Shown in pieces: positions 1-8,522 of a DNA stretch of 34,342 nucleotides. Both the position numbers and the translations under genes were made by a program. Location: contig NZ_AUWR01000006.1 of assembly GCF_000455125.1 (NCBI RefSeq), forward strand, positions 1 to 34,342. The letters are read 5' to 3'. The notes under the pieces are model-generated. The model ran no database searches, had not been told where the DNA came from, and saw nothing but the letters and a program-made list of their open reading frames with translations. Every line of letters begins with the position of its first letter. Positions within the stretch are counted from its first letter, which is position 1. Source of the DNA: Mycobacterium sp. UM_WGJ (GTDB lineage Bacteria; Actinomycetota; Actinomycetes; Mycobacteriales; Mycobacteriaceae).

Positions 1-3000
1 ACACCACAGATCCCGTTCATTTCGACGGCGGTGGATCCCGCGGGGCCCACACCGCGACTGGACGCCGACTACTGGGTGGCCAATGTGCGCAAGCCCGCGC
101 TGGTCAGCCAGGCCGTGACGGTGGCAACGGCGGACCACGACACATTCATCGAGATCAGCCCCCACCCGCTGTTGACGCACTCCATCATCGAGACGGCCGA
201 GGCCGCCGACACGCCAGTGACAGTGGCCTCAACCCTGCGTCGGGGCGACGACGAAACGCTGAGCTTCCACGTTTCGCTCACCGAACTCGGTGGGCAGCAC
301 AGCGGCACCGGGGGCGCCAGGGCCGGCGGATTCGCCGAACTGCCCACCACCCCCTGGCAGCACAGCCGGCATTGGCTCTCCGGGCCCGGACGGGCCGGCC
401 AGGCACCGGACGTGCACCCGCTGCTCGGCGTACACGTCGAGCAGCTCACCGGCGACCACCTCTGGCAGAACGGCCTTCTTGCCGAGGCCATGCCGTGGCT
501 GGCCGAGCAGCCGGCGCACGGTCAGGCCATTGGGTCGGTGGCGGCACTGATCGAGATGGCGGTGGCGGCAGGCAGCCAGGCCCTCGGCAAGCCCGCCGAG
601 TCGATCGTGGTGACCGGCCTGCAGAGCGAACAGCCGCTGGTACTCCACAACGGAATGCAGGTCACCACCCAGTTCAGCGGGGCGGATGGCCAGAGCAGAG
701 TTGAGATCCACGCCCGCACGGCCGGCGGGGCCTGGACCCGGTATGCGGTCGCAGACATCGCAGCGGCGCCGGCGGATCAGGCGGCCTCGGAGCCTGACGA
801 GGGGACCGAGCACGGTGTGCTCACCCTGCCCGACACCGTGGCCACTCACCCCGCCTACCGCCTGCACCCGGCATTGCTCGATGCCGGGCTGCGGCAGCTG
901 GCGGCGGGCATCGGTGCCGATGACGCGGAGCACAGCGGTTACGTGCCGGTGGCGGTGGCCGGGGTGCGGGTGTTCGCACCGGCCGGACGTCAGGTGCGCT
1001 GCCACACCGAGGTGAGCCGTCCCGAAGACAAGATGGCCCTCGGCCGGGTCGTTCTGAGCGATGACACCGGCACCGCCATCGCTGAACTCACCGGTGTCGA
1101 GCTGCGGCCGCTGGATCCCCGCGCGCTGCGGGTGCCGCTGGACCAGAAGCTGTTCGCCACCGAGTGGACGCCCACGGAACTCGCTCCGACGTCCGAGGGC
1201 ACCGGTGCGGCCGCCGGCAGCTGGCTGCTGCTCACCGAAACCGACCCCGAGGGTGTGGCCGCGCAGTTCGCCGCACGGCTGTCCGCGCAGAACCGCACGG
1301 TGCTCACCGGCCCGTTCGCCGATGGCCCTGCCCTGATCGACACGGTGCGGCAGGCCGGCGCCGACCCGGCGCATCCGCCGGCCGGCATCGTCGTCTTCCT
1401 GGACCGGGTCGGGTTCGACAGCTCCGACCCCGACGCCGCATTGGCCCGCGCCCGCGAACTCGTCTGGACAGCGTCGTCGACGGCCCGCGCCGCGGTCGAC
1501 GGTTGGTCCGGCGTATCTGGGGCAACCAAACCGCGACTTTGGCTGGTCAGCCGGGGCGGTCTGGCGTTCGGCAGCGATGAGCCCGGCGACCCGGCTGTCG
1601 GTGCGCTCAAGGGCGTGGTCCGCACCTGGCGGTTCCCCGGCGAACTCGCCCGGGTGCTGGCCGATGAACCGGACCTGGGCGCCACCCTGGTCGACCTGGA
1701 GGCCTCGGCCGACGCCGCAGCCCTGGCCGACGACCTGATGGCCGAACTGGGCGCCCCGCTGCGCGACGACGTGGTCGCCTGGCGCGGTGGACGGCGCTAC
1801 ACCGAACGCCTCACCCGAGCCACCCTCGACGGTGCCGCTGACGCAGCCCAGGCTCCCCGGGCCGAGGTCCGCGCCGACGGCTCCTATCTGCTCACCGGAG
1901 GTCTGGGCGGATTGGGCATCGTGGTGGCCCGCTGGCTGGTGGCCCGCGGCGCGGGGCGAATCGTGCTCAACGGCCGCAGCGAGCCCGCCGAACAGCAGCG
2001 CGCCGTCCTCGACGAGCTGGCCGCCGGCACCGAAGTGGTCTTTGTCGCCGGCGACATCAGCTCGCCGGGGGTCGCCGACCGTCTGGTGGCTGCCGCCCAG
2101 GAGACCGGCAAGCCGCTGCGCGGCGTGGTGCACGCCGCCGGTGTGCTGGGCGACGGCCTGGTGACGGCGGTGACGCGGGAGAGCCTGGAGGGCGTCTGGT
2201 CGGCCAAGGCCCTCGGCGCCGCCCGGCTGCATGCGGCCACCGCAGCCTCCCAGCTCGACTGGTGGGTGGGCTTCTCCTCGATGGCCGCACTGCTGGGCCT
2301 GCCCGGCCAGCTCGGATACGCCACCTCCAACGCCTGGCTGGACGCACTGATGGCGTGGCGGCACGCTTCGGGCCTGCCCGCGACCGCCATCAACTGGGGT
2401 CAGTGGTCTGACGTGGGTCTGGGCCGGTCGATGACGCTGAGTGTTCTCGACCCGATCAGCCCCGACGAAGGCGTCGAGGCGCTGGACGCCGTGCTTGGTG
2501 CGGACTCCGGGCTGATCGGCGCTCGGATCGGGGTGGGACGACTGCGCATCGACCGTGCGGTCGCCACCTCGCCGGAGTTCCGGGATCTGACCTTCTTCGA
2601 AGACCTCGTCGGTGAGGCCTCTGAAGCCGGAGCGACGCTCGGGGCCGCTGGCACTGGTGAGCAGGCAAGCACCGGCGCGTCGGCGGCAGGCGCGCCGGAC
2701 TGGGCGACCATCCCCGCCGATCAGCGGCGTGAGGAGCTGGTGGTCCGGCTGCAAGCTATCCTGGCCCGCGAACTTCGGACATCTGCGTCAGCGGTCGATG
2801 TGGATCAGCCCTTCCCGGAGATGGGGCTCGATTCCATGATCGCGATGACGGTTCTGAAAGAGACACAACAGTTGGTGGGGGTGGATTTGTCGGCGTCAAT
2901 GCTGTGGAATCACCCCAGCATCTCAGCGTTGACGACGCACCTGGTGGGACTGCTGGCGTCGCGTTATGCCGAGCCGGACAGCACCGCGGGGCAAGACGAC

Positions 3001-3096
3001 GATGATTTGGAGTTCGGCTCATCCGGCGGCGTGCTGGATGAGTTGTTCGATCAGGTCGAGTCGGCTTCGACCGGTAGCGAGAGCGGTATTTATTGA
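1..3096 (+). CDS. Pps-type polyketide synthase, 5'-truncated (AT tail, degenerate DH, KR, ACP)
   Basis: This is the C-terminal 1031 residues of a modular type I PKS that begins before the window; the frame is open from base 1. Counting residues from base 1, the order is: end of an acyltransferase (1-110), DH-like region (135-370), a KR structural half without an active site (385-600), an NADPH-binding KR (627-830) and an ACP (900-980). The KR has GGLGGLG at 633-639, Lys736, Ser759/760, Tyr773 and Asn777, so it looks active. The ACP has GLDSM with the phosphopantetheine serine at 945. The DH is altered: the HxxxGxxxxP motif reads QPAHGQAIGS, with Gln170 for the catalytic His and Ser179 for Pro, although Asp294 remains. 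There is no enoylreductase. The protein ends in an acidic tail likely to dock with the next PKS, whose start overlaps this stop. By order it sits where PpsC is in M. tuberculosis, but its domain set differs. AT specificity cannot be read because that motif lies upstream of the window. Confidence 0.93.
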   Translation, partial: TPQIPFISTAVDPAGPTPRLDADYWVANVRKPALVSQAVTVATADHDTFIEISPHPLLTHSIIETAEAADTPVTVASTLRRGDDETLSFHVSLTELGGQHSGTGGARAGGFAELPTTPWQHSRHWLSGPGRAGQAPDVHPLLGVHVEQLTGDHLWQNGLLAEAMPWLAEQPAHGQAIGSVAALIEMAVAAGSQALGKPAESIVVTGLQSEQPLVLHNGMQVTTQFSGADGQSRVEIHARTAGGAWTRYAVADIAAAPADQAASEPDEGTEHGVLTLPDTVATHPAYRLHPALLDAGLRQLAAGIGADDAEHSGYVPVAVAGVRVFAPAGRQVRCHTEVSRPEDKMALGRVVLSDDTGTAIAELTGVELRPLDPRALRVPLDQKLFATEWTPTELAPTSEGTGAAAGSWLLLTETDPEGVAAQFAARLSAQNRTVLTGPFADGPALIDTVRQAGADPAHPPAGIVVFLDRVGFDSSDPDAALARARELVWTASSTARAAVDGWSGVSGATKPRLWLVSRGGLAFGSDEPGDPAVGALKGVVRTWRFPGELARVLADEPDLGATLVDLEASADAAALADDLMAELGAPLRDDVVAWRGGRRYTERLTRATLDGAADAAQAPRAEVRADGSYLLTGGLGGLGIVVARWLVARGAGRIVLNGRSEPAEQQRAVLDELAAGTEVVFVAGDISSPGVADRLVAAAQETGKPLRGVVHAAGVLGDGLVTAVTRESLEGVWSAKALGAARLHAATAASQLDWWVGFSSMAALLGLPGQLGYATSNAWLDALMAWRHASGLPATAINWGQWSDVGLGRSMTLSVLDPISPDEGVEALDAVLGADSGLIGARIGVGRLRIDRAVATSPEFRDLTFFEDLVGEASEAGATLGAAGTGEQASTGASAAGAPDWATIPADQRREELVVRLQAILARELRTSASAVDVDQPFPEMGLDSMIAMTVLKETQQLVGVDLSASMLWNHPSISALTTHLVGLLASRYAEPDSTAGQDDDDLEFGSSGGVLDELFDQVESASTGSESGIY

Positions 3097-6000
3097 TGAC
3101 GGGAATCTCGACGACGTCGATCTTCAACAGGATGTCGGCGATGGGTGCCGACAAACGGGGGGCGCTGACCGAGCAGTTCGACAAGGCGTCGCGGATCGCC
3201 GCCGCCGAACCGATCGCGGTCGTCGGGATCGGCTGCCGCTTCCCGGGTGGCGCTTCGGGCCCGGACGCCTACTGGGAGCTGTTGGAGACAGGCCGCGACG
3301 CCATCACCGAGATCCCCTCGGATCGCTGGGACGCCGACGAGTACTACGACCCGGACCCGCTGGCCCCGGGCCGGATGTCGTCGAAGTGGGGCGGGTTCAT
3401 CTCCGACGTCGCCGGATTCGACGCCGACTTCTTCGGGATCTCGCCGCGCGAAGCCGAGGCCATGGACCCGCAGCAGCGGCTGATGCTCGAGGTCGCCTGG
3501 GAGGCCCTCGAACACGCCGGACTGTCGCCGGAAACCCTGACGGGCATCCGCTCCGCGGTGATGATGGGTGTGTATTACACCGAATACCAAGGGATTTCGG
3601 CGGCCAACCCGGACGCTATCGACGGCTACTCGGCCACCGGTAACGCTCATGCCGTCGCCGTCGGCCGGATCGCCTATCTGCTGGGTCTGCGCGGTCCCGC
3701 GGTCGCGATGGACTCGGCCTGCTCGTCGTCGCTGGTCACCATCCACATGGCCTGCCAGAGCCTGCGCATGCGCGAAAGCGACCTGGCCCTGGCCGGCGGC
3801 GTCAGCCTCATCCTGCGGCCGGAAACCCAGATCGCCATGGCCAAGTGGGGCATGCTGTCTCCGCGCGGCCGCTGCCACACCTTCGACGCCGGAGCGGACG
3901 GATTCGTGCGCGGCGAGGGCGCCGGGATCGTCGTGCTCAAGCGCCTCACCGACGCCATCCGCGACGGCGACCGGGTGCTGGCGGTGGTGCGCGGTTCGGC
4001 GATCAATCAGGACGGCAAGTCCAACGGACTCACCGCCCCGAACACCATTGCCCAGATCGACGCGATCAGCCGGGCGCTGCGCAGCGCCGACGTCGCGGCG
4101 AATTCGGTGAACCTGATCGAAACTCACGGCACCGGAACAGCTTTGGGTGACCCGATCGAATTCGAGGCGCTCGCCGACGTCTACGGGCGCGGCGCTGACA
4201 AGTGTGCGCTGGGCGCGGTCAAGACCAATATCGGCCACCTTGAGGCGGCCGCCGGGATCGCCGGCTTCATCAAGGCTGCGTTGTCTGTGCAACGCGGAAA
4301 GATCCCGCCGAATCTGCACTTCACCAAGTGGAACCCGGCGATCGACCCGTCCGCGACGCGGCTGTTCGTCCCCACCGAGGTGACGCCGTGGCCGGCGGCC
4401 GAGGGACCGCGGCGTGCCGCGGTGTCATCGTTCGGGCTGGGCGGAACCAACGCGCACGTGGTGCTCGAACAGGGTCCTGACCCGGTTCCCGCGCCGGCAT
4501 CGGCCGAGCCGGTCGCAACCCTGGTGATCTCGGGCAAAACCGAGCAGCGAGTGGCGGATTGGGCTGCCACCCTGGCCGACTGGATCGCCGGGCCGGGCGC
4601 CGCTGTACCGCTGACCGACATCGCGCACACCCTCAACCACCACCGCAGCCGCTACGCCAAGTTCGCCACCGTCTGCGCACGCGACACCGAGCAGGCGTTG
4701 ACCGGGCTGCGGGCGGTCGCCGGCGGTTACCCGGCCCCCGGCGTGGTCGGCACACGCGCCGCGTTGCGTGGCAAAGGAACCGTCTTCCTGTACTCGGGCC
4801 AGGGCTCCCAGTGGGCCGGCATGGGCCGCCAACTGCTGGTCGATGAGCCGGCGTTCGCCGCCGCCGTCGACGAACTGGAGCCCGATTTCGTTGCGCAGGT
4901 CGGGTTCTCGCTGCGTCAAGTCCTCGAATCCGGCGAGCCGGTGGTCGGCATCGACCGCATCCAGCCGGTGCTGGTGGGCATGCAGCTGGCATTGACCGCG
5001 CTGTGGCGATCCCACGGCGTCGAGCCGGACGCAGTGATCGGGCACTCGATGGGGGAGGTGGCCGCGGCCGTGGTCGCCGGCGCGCTGAGCCCCGCGGACG
5101 GCCTGAAGGTGATCGCCACCCGGTCCAAGCTGATGGCCCGACTGAGCGGCCAAGGCGCGATGGCACTGCTGGAACTGGATGCCGACGCCGCCGAGAAGCT
5201 GGTCGCCGAGCACCCCGACATCACCGTGGCGGTGTACGCGGCACCGCAGCAGACCGTGATCGCGGGCCCGCCCGACCAGGTCGATGCCGTGGTCGCGATC
5301 GTCGACGCCCAGGGCAAGCTGGCCCGCCGCGTCGAGGTGGACGTGGCCTCGCATCACCCGACCGTCGACCCGATCCTGGGCGAACTGCGGACCGCGCTCG
5401 CCGGGCTGCAGCCGTCGGCGCCGAAGATCCCGCTGATCAGCACTGTCGGCCAGACACCGTCGGCATTCGACGCGGACTACTGGGTACACAACCTGCGCAA
5501 CCCGGTGCGGTTCGCCCAAGCCGTGACCGCGGCCGCCGCCGGGCACGCGACCTTCATCGAGGTCAGCTCGCATCCGCTGCTCAGTCACGCCATCAACGGC
5601 AACCTGGAAACCGCGCGGCCCGCCGGTGACAGCGTGGTGACCGGCACCCTGCTGCGCGACCAGGCCGAAGCGCTGAGCTTCCACACCAATCTGGCTACCG
5701 TGGCGCCGCCGTCGGCGGAGGCGCCGCAACCCGACGGTGGGATCGGCCGCGCCGACCTGCCGCCACGGCCGTGGCAGCACGTCCGGTACTGGGCTGCCCC
5801 GGTCGCCGCGAACCGCCACAGCGCCGACGCGCATCCGCTGCTGGGTATCCACGTCGAGCTGCCGTCGGGTCACGGCCACGTCTGGCAGGCCGACGTGGGC
5901 ACCGACCTCGTCGCGTGGATGGCCCACCACAAGGTGCACGGCCAGGTCGTGATGCCGGCCACCGGCTTCGCCGAGATGGCGTTGGCCGCGGCCGGCGAGG

Positions 6001-8522
6001 CGTTGGGGCTGCCGCCCTCGGCTGTTGCTGTGGACCGGGTCGAAGTCGAGCAGATGCTGCGCGTCGACGAACGCACCGAGGTCACCACCCGGCTGCTGCA
6101 CGATGCGGACGGATCCGATGAACTGCGCATCGAGATCCATTCCCGCCCGGCCGGCGGCAATTGGTCCCGGCATGCGGTGGCCCGTGCGGCCGCGGCACAG
6201 CCCGCTGCCGCGGCGCAACGCCCGGCCCCCAGCGGCGGCGGAACCGCGCTGTCGCCGGCGGACCTGTACACCGCACTGCGCCGCACCGGTCTGCAGCACG
6301 GGCCGGCGTTCGCCGCTCTGACCCGTATCGTCCGCAAGCCCGGCGGCGCCTCGGAGGCCGAGATCGTGCTGCCCGACGAGGCGACCGCGCACCGCGGCTA
6401 CCGCATCCACCCGGTGATGCTCGACGCCGCCCTGCAGTGCCTGGCCGCGGCGCTGCCCGACGAGTCGTTGATGGGCTCGGCCGGGATGGAAGAGGCGACC
6501 TATCTGCCGGTCGCGGTCGAGAACATCCGGATCTTCGGCGACGTCGGCCGCCGGGCCCGCGGGCACGCCGAACTGGTCAGCCACGACGACGGCGGAATCC
6601 TGGGCCGGGTCACCCTGACCGACGACGCCGGCACGGTCACCGCCGAACTGTCCGGAATCTATCTGCAGCGGGTGCAGCGCCGTACCGTGCCGCTGCCGTT
6701 GACGCAGAAGATCTTCGACACCGAGTGGGTCGACGCTGCCGCTCCCGCGCAGCCTCCGGCCGCCGCCGACGGCAGCTGGCTGGTGCTGACCGAGCCTGGC
6801 GAAACCGAGTCGCTGGCAGCCGATTTCGCCGCCCGCTTCGGCTCGGACAACCGCCGGGTGATCACCGCGGACCTGACCAGCGAACCCGCGGTGCGGGAGG
6901 CGTTCGCGCGGACCGCCGACGACCCGGACCGGCCCCCGGTCGGGGTGATCGTGTTGGCCGCCCGCAGTGCCTTCGACGGGACCGAGACCGGTGACGCGCC
7001 GGCCCGCGGTCGCGACCTGGCCTGGTCGGTGGCCTCCACGGTGCGCACCATCGTCGGCGGCTGGCACGGCACCGCGCCGCGGCTGTGGCTGGTGGGCCGC
7101 AACGGCCTGACGGTGGGGGACGAAGCGGGCGACCCGTCGATCAGCGCCCTCAAGGGGCTGGTGCGGGTGCTGGCCTACGAGCACCCGGACCTGCGCACCG
7201 GCGTGGTCGACCTGGACGCTTCGGCAGACCCGGCGGCGGCCTTGATCACCGAGTTGGGGCTGGCGAGCACCGACGACGTCGTCGCCTGGCGCGGGGAGAA
7301 CCGCTACGCCGAACGGCTCAAGCGCGCGACCCTGACCCCCACCGGCGCCCCGGCCGTGCGATCCGACGGCGCCTATGTGCTGACCGGCGGCCTGGGCGGT
7401 ATCGGGCTGGTCGTCGCCCGGTGGCTGATCGAGCACGGTGCCGCGCGGATCGTGCTCAACAGCCGGTCACAGCCGTCGCAGGAGCAGCGCGCTGTGCTGG
7501 CCGAGCTCGAGGCTCGAGCCCAGATCGCGGTCGTCTCGGGTGATCTCGCTACACCCGGTGTGGCCGAAAGCCTGGTGGCCGCCGCGGAACAGACCGGCTT
7601 GACGCTGCGCGGTGTCATCCACGGCGCCGCGGTCATCGATGACCAGATCGTGGTCGGCATCGACAAAGAGACCCTGGGCCGGGTGTGGGCGCCCAAGGCG
7701 GCGGCGGCGCTGCGACTGCACGTCGCAACCGTCGGCAAAGAGCTGGACTGGTGGGTCGGCTTCTCTTCGACCTCGTCGCTGCTGGGGGCACCCGGTCAGG
7801 CGTCCTACGCCGCGGCCAGTGCCTGGCTGGACGGCCTGGTGGCGTGGCGGCGGGCGGCCGGACTGCCGGCCATCACCATCAACTGGGGCCAATGGTCGGG
7901 TGTCGGTGTCGCCCAGGAGCTCAAGTTCAGTGCGCTGGACCCGATCAACCCCGATGAAGGCATGGAGGCGCTGGAGGCCATCCTCAGCGGTGACCTTTCC
8001 CGGGTCGGCGTCGCGCGACTGCGCCTGGACCGGGTGGCCGCGGCCTTCCCCGAACTGCAGCAGCTGGGGTACTTCGCGACGCTGGCCGAAGAGCTCGACC
8101 TCGACGACGAGGACGACGACTGGCCCGGTCCAGAAGGACTGAAGCAGCTCAGCGCCGCCGAAGCCACCAAAGCCGTTGTCGCACGGTTGGGTTCGCGGAT
8201 CATGGCCATCATGGGCTACCCCAAGGGCAGCGTCATCGACCCGGCTCGGCCGTTGACCGAGCTGGGTATGGACTCACTGATGGCGGTGCGCATCCGCAAC
8301 ACCGTTCGGGGCGACTTCGGCGCGGAGCCCCCGGTGGCACTGCTGCTGCAGGGTGCCTCACTGACCGACCTGGCCGCCGACCTGGCCCGCCAACTCGGCC
8401 TCGCCGGACTGGAGGGGGCGGACGGCGCGGGCGACGTCGGCGGTGTTCGGAGCCGAGCCCAGCAGCGTGCCGCGGCACGTCAGCGGGCCGCGGCACGGCG
8501 AAAAGTAGGAGATCGTTCGTGA
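3096..8522 (+). CDS. ppsD: PpsD-like polyketide synthase module (KS-AT-DH-KR-ACP)
   Basis: A complete one-module type I PKS of 1808 residues, close to the 1827 of M. tuberculosis PpsD and with the same domain order. The KS (about 30-450) has the DSACSSS nucleophile at Cys209 and the downstream His motifs THGTGT and NIGHLE. The AT (about 555-850) has GHSMGE with Ser651 and VASH at 750-753, a methylmalonyl-CoA signature. The DH has an intact HKVHGQVVMP motif (His945) and the DAALQ aspartate. The KR has GGLGGIG near 1431 and Tyr1571, but the usual catalytic Asn is Ser1575. The ACP serine is Ser1727. Expected chemistry is addition of a methyl-branched unit left as an alkene unless a separate enoylreductase acts in trans, as Rv2953 does for PpsD. 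The ATG at 3096 overlaps the upstream stop; a TTG at 3093 is the alternative. The last 25 residues are Arg/Ala-rich. Confidence 0.93.
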   Translation: MTGISTTSIFNRMSAMGADKRGALTEQFDKASRIAAAEPIAVVGIGCRFPGGASGPDAYWELLETGRDAITEIPSDRWDADEYYDPDPLAPGRMSSKWGGFISDVAGFDADFFGISPREAEAMDPQQRLMLEVAWEALEHAGLSPETLTGIRSAVMMGVYYTEYQGISAANPDAIDGYSATGNAHAVAVGRIAYLLGLRGPAVAMDSACSSSLVTIHMACQSLRMRESDLALAGGVSLILRPETQIAMAKWGMLSPRGRCHTFDAGADGFVRGEGAGIVVLKRLTDAIRDGDRVLAVVRGSAINQDGKSNGLTAPNTIAQIDAISRALRSADVAANSVNLIETHGTGTALGDPIEFEALADVYGRGADKCALGAVKTNIGHLEAAAGIAGFIKAALSVQRGKIPPNLHFTKWNPAIDPSATRLFVPTEVTPWPAAEGPRRAAVSSFGLGGTNAHVVLEQGPDPVPAPASAEPVATLVISGKTEQRVADWAATLADWIAGPGAAVPLTDIAHTLNHHRSRYAKFATVCARDTEQALTGLRAVAGGYPAPGVVGTRAALRGKGTVFLYSGQGSQWAGMGRQLLVDEPAFAAAVDELEPDFVAQVGFSLRQVLESGEPVVGIDRIQPVLVGMQLALTALWRSHGVEPDAVIGHSMGEVAAAVVAGALSPADGLKVIATRSKLMARLSGQGAMALLELDADAAEKLVAEHPDITVAVYAAPQQTVIAGPPDQVDAVVAIVDAQGKLARRVEVDVASHHPTVDPILGELRTALAGLQPSAPKIPLISTVGQTPSAFDADYWVHNLRNPVRFAQAVTAAAAGHATFIEVSSHPLLSHAINGNLETARPAGDSVVTGTLLRDQAEALSFHTNLATVAPPSAEAPQPDGGIGRADLPPRPWQHVRYWAAPVAANRHSADAHPLLGIHVELPSGHGHVWQADVGTDLVAWMAHHKVHGQVVMPATGFAEMALAAAGEALGLPPSAVAVDRVEVEQMLRVDERTEVTTRLLHDADGSDELRIEIHSRPAGGNWSRHAVARAAAAQPAAAAQRPAPSGGGTALSPADLYTALRRTGLQHGPAFAALTRIVRKPGGASEAEIVLPDEATAHRGYRIHPVMLDAALQCLAAALPDESLMGSAGMEEATYLPVAVENIRIFGDVGRRARGHAELVSHDDGGILGRVTLTDDAGTVTAELSGIYLQRVQRRTVPLPLTQKIFDTEWVDAAAPAQPPAAADGSWLVLTEPGETESLAADFAARFGSDNRRVITADLTSEPAVREAFARTADDPDRPPVGVIVLAARSAFDGTETGDAPARGRDLAWSVASTVRTIVGGWHGTAPRLWLVGRNGLTVGDEAGDPSISALKGLVRVLAYEHPDLRTGVVDLDASADPAAALITELGLASTDDVVAWRGENRYAERLKRATLTPTGAPAVRSDGAYVLTGGLGGIGLVVARWLIEHGAARIVLNSRSQPSQEQRAVLAELEARAQIAVVSGDLATPGVAESLVAAAEQTGLTLRGVIHGAAVIDDQIVVGIDKETLGRVWAPKAAAALRLHVATVGKELDWWVGFSSTSSLLGAPGQASYAAASAWLDGLVAWRRAAGLPAITINWGQWSGVGVAQELKFSALDPINPDEGMEALEAILSGDLSRVGVARLRLDRVAAAFPELQQLGYFATLAEELDLDDEDDDWPGPEGLKQLSAAEATKAVVARLGSRIMAIMGYPKGSVIDPARPLTELGMDSLMAVRIRNTVRGDFGAEPPVALLLQGASLTDLAADLARQLGLAGLEGADGAGDVGGVRSRAQQRAAARQRAAARRKVGDRS

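Noticed and set aside
1170-1860. Possible enoylreductase between DH and KR of the first PKS
   Set aside because: The stretch is the usual KR structural half (no NADPH-binding ER motif), of the same length and pattern as in the PpsD-like PKS.
229-2754. Long antisense open frame over the first PKS
   Set aside because: It is composed of Gly, Arg, His and Gln-rich low-information sequence typical of the complement of high-GC genes. The plus strand encodes clear PKS domains.
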